Positions 6,958 through 13,675 of a DNA stretch of 13,675 nt are shown one piece after another. Position 1 is the first letter of the stretch. Every line of letters begins with the position of its first letter. Under the pieces are notes generated by a model that ran no database searches, was not told where the DNA came from, and worked only from the letters and a program-made list of their open reading frames with translations. The position numbers and the translations under genes were made by a program. Origin of the DNA: an uncultured Streptococcus sp. (GTDB lineage Bacteria > Bacillota > Bacilli > Lactobacillales > Streptococcaceae); NCBI GenBank assembly GCA_902461025.1, contig CABPWC010000037.1:1-13675 (forward strand), in the 5' to 3' direction.

Positions 6958-7964
6958 TATTTTACAAATTCATTAGTGAAGCCTTTATCAGTCAAGTCTT
7001 CCTTGAGGATCCCATTTTCTTTATCCCATTTGTAGAAGGCATTCCAGCGATCAGCGTCAAATTGTCCCCATTTATCCTTGTCGCTAGCATATTCTTTTGA
7101 CAAGTATTTTTGAGATTCGATGACAAAGTCACGTTTATCTTTGAGTTCTGGGGCATTTTTGATTAGGATATCTGCAGCTTCTTCTGGGTGCTCCATAGCG
7201 TATTGGTAACCTTTTTTGATGGCTTGGATGACTTTACGAGCTTCTTCTTTGTTGTCTTTTAGATAGTCGTTGTTTGCGATGATCACTGGTGAGTAGTAGT
7301 CAAACTCTTTTACATAGTCTTTCAAATACATGAAGTTAGCATCGACACCTTGCGATTTAGCAAGAATTCCATCCCAACCGTAGTAAATCCATGCAGCGTC
7401 AAAAACACCATTGGCAATTGGTGTGATCGAGTTTGAATCGTTGTTTGGTACTTTTTCAACCTTCTCAAAGTCTCCACCTTGAGATTCTACCAAGGTTTTC
7501 AACATCGCAAGCTCAGTTGGGTCATTCCAGGTTCCGTATTTCTTACCAACCAAGTCTTTTGGACTGTTGATATTGTCAGACTTACGAGAGATGATCCCTG
7601 ATGTATTGTGTTCAACGATAGCTGCAACGGCAGTAATGCCTGCCCCTTTTTCTAATTTCTTAGCCATGTAGTCTTGGAAATAGATAGCAAACGGGGCCTT
7701 GCCATTAATCACTAAGTCTGATGAGCTTTCTTCTGGTGGCAATTTCAAGTCAACATCCACTCCAGCTTCCTTGAAATATCCTTTTTCTTTGGCTACATAA
7801 AGTCCAGTGTGGTTTGTATTTGGTGTCCAGTCTAAGATAAAGTCAATTTTTTTGAGTTCTGCCTCTTTGTTGTCCTTAGAAGCAGTTCCTTGACCACAAG
7901 CCACAAGCACGACAGCTAGAAGAGCTGTCACAAGCGTTAAAAACACTTTCCATGTTTTCTTCAT
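6957..7964 (-). CDS. NMT1/THI5-like substrate-binding lipoprotein (ThiY-type)
   Basis: This 335-residue solute-binding lipoprotein has a lysine n-region, a hydrophobic core and a lipobox ending LVAC at Cys23. That predicts lipid anchoring on the outer face of the membrane. The mature start contains DWTPNTNHTGLYVAKEKGYF, the hallmark of NMT1/THI5-like proteins such as ThiY, which bind hydroxymethyl- or formylamino-pyrimidine precursors of thiamine. Full family length, with no disruption seen. It follows the permease by 36 bases, with an AGAGGAAA ribosome binding site. Presence behind a TPP riboswitch strengthens the thiamine-precursor assignment. A nitrate/sulfonate/taurine ligand is the family alternative and is less likely. 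Confidence 0.93.
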   Translation of the reverse strand: MKKTWKVFLTLVTALLAVVLVACGQGTASKDNKEAELKKIDFILDWTPNTNHTGLYVAKEKGYFKEAGVDVDLKLPPEESSSDLVINGKAPFAIYFQDYMAKKLEKGAGITAVAAIVEHNTSGIISRKSDNINSPKDLVGKKYGTWNDPTELAMLKTLVESQGGDFEKVEKVPNNDSNSITPIANGVFDAAWIYYGWDGILAKSQGVDANFMYLKDYVKEFDYYSPVIIANNDYLKDNKEEARKVIQAIKKGYQYAMEHPEEAADILIKNAPELKDKRDFVIESQKYLSKEYASDKDKWGQFDADRWNAFYKWDKENGILKEDLTDKGFTNEFVK

Positions 7965-8000
7965 TTTTATTTCCTCTTTTCTTTTTCAAAACGCTCTATT

Positions 8001-8759
8001 TTAAGTACGTTTCCATTTAATCACATATTTTTCACTGATATCGACCAGCTTCATACCTAGAAGACTGATCAGCGATACCAGAATAATAATCGCGAACATG
8101 GTGTCATACTGAAACAGTTTCTTGGATTGAATCATGTAGACACCTAGTCCTTCAAAGCCTCCCAACCACTCAGATACCACTGTTGTGATAAAGGCGTAGG
8201 AGACACTGACCCTAAGTCCTGCATAAAAGTAAGGCAGGCTGACAGGGATTTTAAAATGCCACAGGATTTGCCAAGGATTGGCTCGCATCAGACTAAACAA
8301 GGTCAGCATATCCTTATCACAATGCCTAAAACCATCTAAAATACTAACGATAATAGGGAAGGTTGTCGTCAAGATAATCAAAACAATCTTGGGCAAGATT
8401 CCATAACCCAACCATAAAACTAGGATAGGAGCTATGGCAATGGTCGGGATAGTCTGAACAACCACCATCATGGGGTAAATCAAGTCATTGAGCCAACTCA
8501 GACTATCCATAAGGACGGCCATAATACAAGCTATCAAGACACCCAAGGCCAAACCTAGTAAGGCTACTCTCAAGGTTGCCCAACTATGGTACCAAAGAAA
8601 TTCTCTGTCACGAACAAAAGACTGGAGAATCTCAAGTGGAGTTGGAAGGATAAATTTAGGCAATAGATTAAAAATGCCTGCCAACTGCCAAATGGACAAG
8701 ACACCCAAAAATCCTAGTAGGCTAATATGCCGTCTCATTATACTTTTCAAGTTTCTCAT
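8001..8759 (-). CDS. ABC transporter permease, thiamine-precursor uptake (ThiX-type)
   Basis: This is the membrane subunit of the importer, of the BPD_transp_1/SsuC-TauC-like family, with about six hydrophobic segments across 253 residues. The coupling region with the conserved glycine lies in the KDMLTLFSLMRANPWQILWH stretch, just before the LPYFYAGLRVSV segment typical of the EAA loop. The ATG at 8759 is used; a TTG directly precedes it, and another ATG at 8738 is possible. The reading frame overlaps the end of the upstream thiamine-binding-type gene by up to 38 bases, so translation is probably coupled. It partners the lipoprotein and ATPase downstream. Confidence 0.92.
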   Translation of the reverse strand: MRNLKSIMRRHISLLGFLGVLSIWQLAGIFNLLPKFILPTPLEILQSFVRDREFLWYHSWATLRVALLGLALGVLIACIMAVLMDSLSWLNDLIYPMMVVVQTIPTIAIAPILVLWLGYGILPKIVLIILTTTFPIIVSILDGFRHCDKDMLTLFSLMRANPWQILWHFKIPVSLPYFYAGLRVSVSYAFITTVVSEWLGGFEGLGVYMIQSKKLFQYDTMFAIIILVSLISLLGMKLVDISEKYVIKWKRT

Positions 8760-9012
8760 CAATGCTTAAAATCTCTCCTACATTTATTTTCACATTGGCA
8801 AAGACATTGTCTGCTCCTTGGCCTGCCACTTCTATCGCTTCTTTGAGAATACGCATGAGCTCATCAAATTCACCCTCTAAAACTGTTTCAAAGGGTGTCA
8901 CCACCATGGTTACTCCTTGAGCTTGCAGATAGGCAATGACTTGATCGATAAGAGCTATGCGGTCAATCCCTTGTGATAGGGGCAAGACTTGTAAAGCAAT
9001 GCTTGCTTTCAT
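8722..9012 (-). CDS. MTH1187/YkoF-family small protein, likely thiamine-binding
   Basis: This 96-residue cytosolic protein of the MTH1187/DUF77 (COG0011) type folds as a ferredoxin-like alpha/beta domain. The N-terminal strand ASIALQVLPL, the middle TMVVTPFETVLEGEFDELM segment and the end of the domain (VFANVKINVG) are characteristic. Relatives bind thiamine or related pyrimidines and are often linked to thiamine transport genes. The start has an excellent AGGAGG site 6 bases before the ATG. It is the first gene after the TPP riboswitch and overlaps the permease gene. Whether it buffers, senses or chaperones the imported pyrimidine is not known from sequence. Confidence 0.88.
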   Translation of the reverse strand: MKASIALQVLPLSQGIDRIALIDQVIAYLQAQGVTMVVTPFETVLEGEFDELMRILKEAIEVAGQGADNVFANVKINVGEILSIDEKLEKYNETAY

Positions 9013-9040
9013 TAAAACCTCCTTCTAAGTTACAGTTTTT

Positions 9041-9083
9041 CTTTGTAAAAAAAGAAAAACCTCTTTCATATATGAAAAAGGTG
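9041..9083 (-). terminator. Riboswitch-associated intrinsic terminator (expression platform)
   Basis: On the minus strand ACCTTTTTCA (9073-9082) pairs with TGAAAGAGGT (9059-9068) around a TATA loop, followed by a long T-rich run (plus-strand A-runs 9049-9058). It lies between the TPP aptamer and the first ribosome binding site, as expected for ligand-induced premature termination. Confidence 0.85.
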
Positions 9084-9102
9084 CAAAATTAGGCCAAGTA
9101 TT

Positions 9103-9182
<80 letters not shown>

Positions 9183-9196
9183 TATTATATGGACAT

Positions 9197-9225
9197 ATGA
9201 TAACGAAAAATAAATAAGATGTCAA
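9197..9225 (-). promoter_or_regulatory. Promoter of the thiamine operon
   Basis: On the minus strand a consensus TTGACA (9220-9225) is 17 bases upstream of TATCAT (9197-9202). Transcription would begin just ahead of the riboswitch aptamer. Confidence 0.75.
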
Positions 9226-9245
9226 GGAAACTGCTTACAGAAAAA

Positions 9246-9360
9246 GAGAGTGGGACAGAAATCGGTAATTCGTTAGAATTCGATTTCGTCGTCCCACCTC
9301 CGCACAGTTGAGTAGGGCTGTAAAAGCTGATGAAATCAGCGTAGTAGAGCCCACTCAACC
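9246..9360. repeat. Hairpin-rich intergenic repeat (SPRITE-like streptococcal element, tentative)
   Basis: Two large inverted repeats lie in tandem. The first pairs GTGGGAC (9250-9256) with GTCCCAC (9291-9297), with inner GAAATCG/CGATTTC arms. The second pairs GTTGAGTAGGGCT (9307-9319) with AGCCCACTCAAC (9348-9359), with an inner GCTGAT/ATCAGC stem. Sequences of this kind are dispersed in intergenic regions of mitis-group streptococci; naming it SPRITE-like is from memory and untested. A spurious 64-codon ORF crosses it on the minus strand. With the cls terminator beside it, it forms the boundary between the thiamine promoter and cls. Confidence 0.65.
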
Positions 9361-9381
9361 ACTGCGTCTTGCTCGACAATC

Positions 9382-9422
9382 CAAAGAAAATTGAGAGGCT
9401 AGGACTTTTGTCCCAACCTCTC
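9382..9422 (-). terminator. Terminator hairpin after cls
   Basis: On the minus strand GAGAGG...GGAC pairs with GTCC...CCTCTC (9411-9422 with 9393-9404) around an AAAA loop with two mismatches. AATTTTCTTT follows. It lies 33 bases beyond the cls stop and shares the GGGACAAAA core with the terminator at 311-335. Confidence 0.7.
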
Positions 9423-9455
9423 CTCTAATCAACTATTCTCAGTTAATTCTTTCAA

Positions 9456-10988
9456 TTAAAGCATCGGTGCAAATAACTGCGTGACTTCTTTAATTATCAT
9501 TTGATACCAAGTAGGATTTATGGTATCCGAGAAAATTTCTTGTGACACTTCAAAAATATCTTCAAAATCTTGGCGAATATCTGCTATTGACTCTGTTTTG
9601 TACAGTAGTACTGCATTTTCATAGTGGTGAACCAAACTACGATAATCTAGATTGATAGTCCCAACAGCCGCAAAACGATCATCAACAATCATCTGCTTAC
9701 TATGGATAAAACCAGGTGTGTATTCAAAAATACGAACACCAGCAGATAAAAGATCTGGATAAGCTCCCCGTGTTATCAGTTGAATGATCTTCTTGTCTGG
9801 CACAAAAGGGGTGACTATTCTCACATCTACGCCTCGCATAGCCGCATTCTTTATATCCTCTGTCAAATCATAATCGATAATGAGATAAGGCGTTGTAATA
9901 TAGACAAAATCCTCCGCTTGATTAATCAGATTTTGATAGACATTTTTACCCACCTTCATCTGGTAAATCGGTTTTGGTCCACTACCATATGGGATACAAA
10001 GACCGCTACCAGATCGTGTCTGATTTTCCAAATGATACTGATCAAAGTCACTGATTTCTCCACGGTTGATATACCAGTTCATGAGAAATAGTCTGGTAAA
10101 AGCTTGAGTCGCCGGACCATCTATCCGAATCCCACTATCTTTCCAGTGGCCAAAACGTTCAATCTGGTTGATATATTCGTCTGCAAGGTTGATGCCGCCA
10201 GTATAAGAAATCTGCCCATCAATGACTAAGATTTTACGGTGGTCACGGTTGTTATAGGCCACTGTCATACGAGGAATTACCTTATTAAACTTATGAGCAT
10301 CGATCCCCTTAGAACGCAAATGAACGGTATAATCTCCAGGCAAAGTCACCATACAACCAATATCGTCATAGAGCATCTTGACTTCAACTCCCTGAGCTGC
10401 CTTTTCTTCCAGAATTTCGAGTATGCTATCCCACATCAAACCTTCGTCGACAATGTAGTATTCTAGAAAAATAAATTTTTTAGCCCCTTTTAGATCCTCC
10501 AGCATCTGCTTCCACATTTCTTCTCCATCAGCAAAAAATTGTGAATCTGTATGCTCATAGACTTCCGCATTGCTATCCATATGTAGCAAGGCATTGATAA
10601 TCCCGTAGGCAGATTTATCTGTTTCCTGTAACTGCAGATGAAGTTGTTGCCCATGATTCTCATGAAAGGCAATAGAATTCAACTCCTGGAGTTGTTTATG
10701 TTCTTTTTTTGATAGCCTTCTCTCACCGAACATGAGATAAAGCAGTGGACCAAATACCGGTACAAAGGTCACAATCAACCAAGTTACTTTGCTTTCAGGT
10801 GTCATCGAACGATTGACAATCGCTATAACCGTTGCGACGCTGATCAAAAATACAAGAGTCACCCAAATAATCGGAGCAATCTGGCTCATGTAAAGAATAA
10901 TTCCGAAAATAAGAACTAATTCTATAAGTATAATCGCAATACTAAAGCCATACTTGGACATTAATAAGCGAAATTTTCTGATTCCCAT
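9456..10988 (-). CDS. cls: Cardiolipin synthase (phospholipase D family)
   Basis: This membrane-bound enzyme condenses two phosphatidylglycerol molecules to cardiolipin and glycerol. The protein is 510 residues, full length for bacterial Cls. Two N-terminal membrane segments occupy about residues 13-34 and 37-58, and a third hydrophobic stretch lies near 69-87. The two HKD motifs of the phospholipase D superfamily are intact: H250-x-K252 in NRDHRKILVIDG and H429-x-K431 in GFIHSKQMIVDD. Each is followed by the expected Gly/Asn residues (GGINLADEY, GTINLDYRS). GAGGGAG precedes the ATG. It has its own promoter and terminator, so it is monocistronic and separate from the ketosynthase operon upstream. 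Confidence 0.95.
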   Translation of the reverse strand: MGIRKFRLLMSKYGFSIAIILIELVLIFGIILYMSQIAPIIWVTLVFLISVATVIAIVNRSMTPESKVTWLIVTFVPVFGPLLYLMFGERRLSKKEHKQLQELNSIAFHENHGQQLHLQLQETDKSAYGIINALLHMDSNAEVYEHTDSQFFADGEEMWKQMLEDLKGAKKFIFLEYYIVDEGLMWDSILEILEEKAAQGVEVKMLYDDIGCMVTLPGDYTVHLRSKGIDAHKFNKVIPRMTVAYNNRDHRKILVIDGQISYTGGINLADEYINQIERFGHWKDSGIRIDGPATQAFTRLFLMNWYINRGEISDFDQYHLENQTRSGSGLCIPYGSGPKPIYQMKVGKNVYQNLINQAEDFVYITTPYLIIDYDLTEDIKNAAMRGVDVRIVTPFVPDKKIIQLITRGAYPDLLSAGVRIFEYTPGFIHSKQMIVDDRFAAVGTINLDYRSLVHHYENAVLLYKTESIADIRQDFEDIFEVSQEIFSDTINPTWYQMIIKEVTQLFAPML

Positions 10989-11051
10989 ATCTCCCTCTCA
11001 ATTTCTAAGTATACTCCCTAATATACTGTCTGAAAACGCTTGTTACCTTCT

Positions 11052-11080
11052 AGTATACTTAGTTTCATAAAACTTATCAA
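11052..11080 (-). promoter_or_regulatory. Promoter of cls
   Basis: On the minus strand TTGATA (11075-11080) and TATACT (11052-11057) are 17 bases apart, a strong vegetative promoter about 63 bases upstream of the cls ATG. A second TATACT closer to the gene lacks a good -35. Confidence 0.75.
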
Positions 11081-11116
11081 GCTTTTACTGTATAGGCCGA
11101 TAGTTCTATCTATAAA

Positions 11117-11155
11117 ATTAATTAAAAGAGCAGGCCTCTTATCTGAGCCTGCTCT
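11117..11155 (-). terminator. Terminator of the ketosynthase operon
   Basis: On the minus strand AGAGCAGG (11148-11155) pairs with CCTGCTCT (11127-11134), extended inward by GCTC/GAGG with a bulge. It is followed by TTTTAATTAATTTT. It starts 5 bases past the ketosynthase stop and isolates this operon from cls. Confidence 0.85.
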
Positions 11156-11159
11156 CAGT

Positions 11160-12104
11160 TTATAATTTCAAAGCCAACATATTGACCGTCATACCAGCTG
11201 CAGTTCCCATCAAGAAGATGGTATCTCCTTCTTTTACATAACCATGATCAAGTGCATAAACTAAACCAAAAGGTACAGCAACGGAGACCATATTTCCATA
11301 ATCAGTAACAAGATTCAGGTACTTATCTTCATCTACTCCCAGTTTTCCCATAACCAAAGGAAGAGCACGACTAGCTTGGTGAGGAATAATATAGTCTACA
11401 GCATCTTTAGAAATACCTGATTTCTCTTGGAATTCTTGGAACATTTCTGGAATGACACGGGCAGAAAGCAAGAGGATTTTCTTGCCTTTCATATCAAACA
11501 TAAAATTTGTCTTGGTCTCTTCAGAGTACTCTTTTGGTTGATAAGAAGTCAAGCCTCCACGAATCTCTGTATCGTGAGCCCCCTCTGACCAAGTACGTTG
11601 AAGACTAGCGATAACTCCCTTATCCTTATCACTTGATTGGAAAATAAAGGCTGCTGCCCCATCACTAAAGAGTTCAAAACTTTCTTTTTGCTTTGGATTA
11701 AGCCCCAGGCTACCAACTTCACTAGATACAATTAAAACGCGACCATATTCTCCTGCTTCAATCAAATGTGACATGGTCGATAGAGCAGAGATAAAACTTG
11801 TACAAGTCGTATTGATATCCATAGCTGGGATAGAGAGCCCTTTTGCCACACGTTCATGAATCAAAGCTGCTGTACAAGGAATAGGCTGAACACCAACCGC
11901 ACTAGCTGATACAAGGCAATCAATGTCTTTCATACTCAAATTTGCGTTTTTAAGTGCAGCTTGGATAGCCGCTTCCGCCAAATCGAGTTGCGTTTCTTCA
12001 TTTTCAACCACACGATGACGAGTCTGATCTTTAAATTGCACTGTATTTTTTGGAAGGCAAACTCCATAGCCTGCGATTTCTACATGTCTTTTTACTTCTG
12101 TCAT
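11160..12104 (-). CDS. 3-oxoacyl-ACP synthase III-like ketosynthase (FabH/KAS III superfamily)
   Basis: This is a thiolase-fold condensing enzyme. In the longer 320-residue numbering from ATG 12122, the catalytic triad is Cys107 (NTTCTSF), His248 (IPHQASRA) and Asn277 (DYGNMVS). All three are present, so it should form carbon-carbon or ester bonds by Claisen-type condensation or acyl transfer. The motifs differ from housekeeping FabH (CTSF for CAGF, PHQAS for PHQAN, GNMVSVAVP for GNTSAAS). It is therefore probably a specialised KAS III and not the fatty-acid initiation enzyme. I prefer the ATG at 12104 (314 residues), because AAAGGA sits 9 bases before it. The ATG at 12122 would overlap the upstream gene by ATGA but has no ribosome binding site. 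Last gene of a three-gene overlapping run. Confidence 0.88.
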   Translation of the reverse strand: MTEVKRHVEIAGYGVCLPKNTVQFKDQTRHRVVENEETQLDLAEAAIQAALKNANLSMKDIDCLVSASAVGVQPIPCTAALIHERVAKGLSIPAMDINTTCTSFISALSTMSHLIEAGEYGRVLIVSSEVGSLGLNPKQKESFELFSDGAAAFIFQSSDKDKGVIASLQRTWSEGAHDTEIRGGLTSYQPKEYSEETKTNFMFDMKGKKILLLSARVIPEMFQEFQEKSGISKDAVDYIIPHQASRALPLVMGKLGVDEDKYLNLVTDYGNMVSVAVPFGLVYALDHGYVKEGDTIFLMGTAAGMTVNMLALKL

Positions 12105-12118
12105 AACTTTTTGTCCTT

Positions 12119-13381
12119 TCATAAACGTTGGATACGTTTGAGTTTACGACTTGTATCCCAGTGATAATCTGAAAATTTTATTTCAGGTGTTTTAAACTCT
12201 TTTTGTTGCGCCAAGAGTCGAAACTGCTCTGTAATCGCTGTTTCAACTTGCTCGTCCCTCCGACTCAGACAAACTTCCACTAACTTCTCAGAATGTTGTT
12301 TGACTTGGTAATCTCCGACATTCTCCACAAAGAGAATACAACGTCTGATAAAGTCAGGAAAAATCGTGACTTGACCTCCATCTAGCCCTTCAAAGTAGAA
12401 AATATCATCAGATCGACCTTCGACCTTGTCAATCCTTGTGTAATGAGATCCACATGGGCAAGGTTCAGGATTTTCAACTAAGATATCGTTGAGCTGATAG
12501 CGATAAACAGGCTGACTGCTTCGTTTAAAGTCTGTAATCACTGGATAAAAACGTCGATCATCCAGATAGTGTTTTTCTACAAATATGATATCTTCATTGA
12601 GATGAAGATTTCCAGCAGGGCAAGTACAAGCTAGAAAACCTTCGGTTGCCTGGTAGACTTGGTCAATAATGGATAGAGAAAAAGCATCAGCAATCCGTTC
12701 TTTATCACTATCTTCCAATATTTCTGCCACCGATACGATTTTTTGCGGATGAATCTTTAGCTCTCCGGCTTTTAGGCGCTTGCTCAATTCAATCAACATA
12801 GAAGCAGGTGCCACTACAATAGTCGGTTGATAACTATTGAGACGCTCTATATGCTCATCTGTATTCTTGAAAATATCAAAGTATTCTAAACGAATGAGTG
12901 CCGTATTGATTGTCTGATAGAGTTCATTATCCGCTCTCAGGAAAAAGGCGATGCGGTGTCCAAAAAGTTGACCTTTAGGCAACATCTTGGCTAGGATTGC
13001 CGCCGCCCACATACTTCGCTCTTTTTCGGTTGTAATAAAGATTCCCCGATGCCCGGATGTCCCTGAAGAAAGACCGACAGCTATTTCTCCTTTAAGTTCT
13101 GTGAAATTTCGAGTCTTTTCACTTTCGATAGCCAAAGCCAAGGCCTCGTCTCGATCCACTTCTTGGGTGTTGAGCTCATTAAAATGAGCCATCATAAAAG
13201 CTTTGTCCATATGGTCAAAGTCGCTAGGTACCCCATTTTTAAAATAAGGCGACTCACGTTTAAGAAAGGCCATATAGGCAGCTAGTTGCTTTTTCTGATA
13301 GTTTTCTAAAGCGTCTCGAGATTTAAAATGATGAAGCCACCGAGTTTGGATAAACGTTTTAAGAAAGGTTATTTTTTTCAT
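12119..13381 (-). CDS. F390-synthetase/PaaK-like adenylate-forming enzyme
   Basis: A member of the ANL (acyl-adenylating) superfamily in the COG1541 branch; in 420-residue numbering from ATG 13381, the ATP-binding loop SSGTSGHRG is at 105-113. YQATEG, the A5-type motif, is at 243-248, followed by CTCP at 252-255. RYQLND is at 294-299, CPCG at 308-311, then VEGRSDDI at 320-327. A C-terminal SRKLKRI holds a lysine (K413) in the position of the adenylation lysine. The Cys pairs may bind zinc. It should activate a carboxylic acid as an acyl-AMP and pass it to a thiol or amine; the acid is unknown. ATG 13381 is preferred to the TTG at 13396, and it overlaps the upstream hydrolase gene by 23 bases. 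Downstream it reaches the ketosynthase start. Confidence 0.85.
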   Translation of the reverse strand: MKKITFLKTFIQTRWLHHFKSRDALENYQKKQLAAYMAFLKRESPYFKNGVPSDFDHMDKAFMMAHFNELNTQEVDRDEALALAIESEKTRNFTELKGEIAVGLSSGTSGHRGIFITTEKERSMWAAAILAKMLPKGQLFGHRIAFFLRADNELYQTINTALIRLEYFDIFKNTDEHIERLNSYQPTIVVAPASMLIELSKRLKAGELKIHPQKIVSVAEILEDSDKERIADAFSLSIIDQVYQATEGFLACTCPAGNLHLNEDIIFVEKHYLDDRRFYPVITDFKRSSQPVYRYQLNDILVENPEPCPCGSHYTRIDKVEGRSDDIFYFEGLDGGQVTIFPDFIRRCILFVENVGDYQVKQHSEKLVEVCLSRRDEQVETAITEQFRLLAQQKEFKTPEIKFSDYHWDTSRKLKRIQRL

Positions 13382-13675
13382 ACAAAATCCGCTCAATCCT
13401 TTCTACAGGGTCATGGCTGACAACTACCTCAATGCCGTCTCTCAAGACTTCTTCCAGTAACTCTGTTCCCTTGATATAGTCAGTCTTGCTATCTTGAACC
13501 AAGGAAGGAATCAGATGCATCTGCTTGGTATAAGGCAAGAGGTCTATTCCCCAACAAAGATCTGCCGCGATAAAGAGATGATAGTCTGGAATAAAGAGAC
13601 AAGCTTGCCCTTTGGCATGACCATCTATCGAAGCTACAAGGATACTTCCGTCTCCAAAAAGATCCTTGGTAGGCC
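13359..13675 (-). CDS. Metallo-beta-lactamase-fold hydrolase, C-terminal part (cut by window edge)
   Basis: The frame is open from the window edge to TAA at 13359 (104 residues seen). Motifs fit the C-terminal half of a metallo-beta-lactamase domain. GHAKGQ supplies a metal-binding His, AADLCW the bridging Asp, and VVSHDP the last His. The spacing resembles the lactonase/glyoxalase II group more than true beta-lactamases. The missing N-terminal part should carry HxHxDH. It is the first visible gene of the three-gene operon and overlaps the adenylate-forming enzyme gene. A likely role is hydrolysing a lactone or thioester made or recycled by its partners (inference). Confidence 0.8.
   Translation of the reverse strand, partial: PTKDLFGDGSILVASIDGHAKGQACLFIPDYHLFIAADLCWGIDLLPYTKQMHLIPSLVQDSKTDYIKGTELLEEVLRDGIEVVVSHDPVERIERILYEKNNLS

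Noticed and set aside
9185..9379. 64-codon minus-strand ORF
   Set aside because: It runs through the inverted repeats of the intergenic element and the thiamine promoter. It has no ribosome binding site and its composition follows the hairpins.
9780..10466. Plus-strand ORFs opposite cls
   Set aside because: They lie inside the HKD-domain coding region, have unconvincing starts and no protein-like pattern.

Overview
The window looks like chromosome of a mitis-group Streptococcus, a close relative of S. pneumoniae, S. mitis or S. oralis. The base composition is low in G+C. It carries a ctsR-clpC pair with no mcsA/mcsB between them, and a TPP-riboswitch-controlled operon made of a small thiamine-binding-type protein and an ABC transporter. 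It also has streptococcal hairpin intergenic repeats. Almost everything is on the minus strand; the one clear plus-strand gene is a small membrane protein at the left end. Species assignment is inference from gene content, not a database match.

Layout, left to right. A 76-residue membrane protein (+) converges on a Nudix/NrtR-like protein (-) at a shared bidirectional terminator. Then come clpC and ctsR, transcribed leftward from one promoter whose start region carries a textbook CtsR operator. Between ctsR and the thiamine operon lies about 1.9 kb of small, AT-rich, poorly conserved genes (4312-6122). Three small ORFs look intact, and at least two others look broken: one by a stop at codon 3, one by a frameshift, with a further fragment beside them. 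The layout resembles a collection of orphan immunity genes from polymorphic-toxin systems, but no toxin gene is visible.

Next is a thiamine-related operon (6229-9012): MTH1187-type protein, permease, NMT1/THI5-like lipoprotein and ATPase. It is preceded by a sigma-A-type promoter, a TPP riboswitch and a terminator. A hairpin-rich intergenic repeat (about 9245-9422) separates it from a cardiolipin synthase gene that has its own promoter.

The right end holds an overlapping operon of three genes: a metallo-beta-lactamase-fold hydrolase (cut by the window edge), an F390-synthetase/PaaK-like adenylate-forming enzyme and a KAS III-like ketosynthase. It ends in its own terminator before cls. The combination suggests synthesis or modification of an acyl-derived small molecule whose product cannot be read from sequence. 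This operon and the decaying small-gene island are the two parts most worth follow-up.
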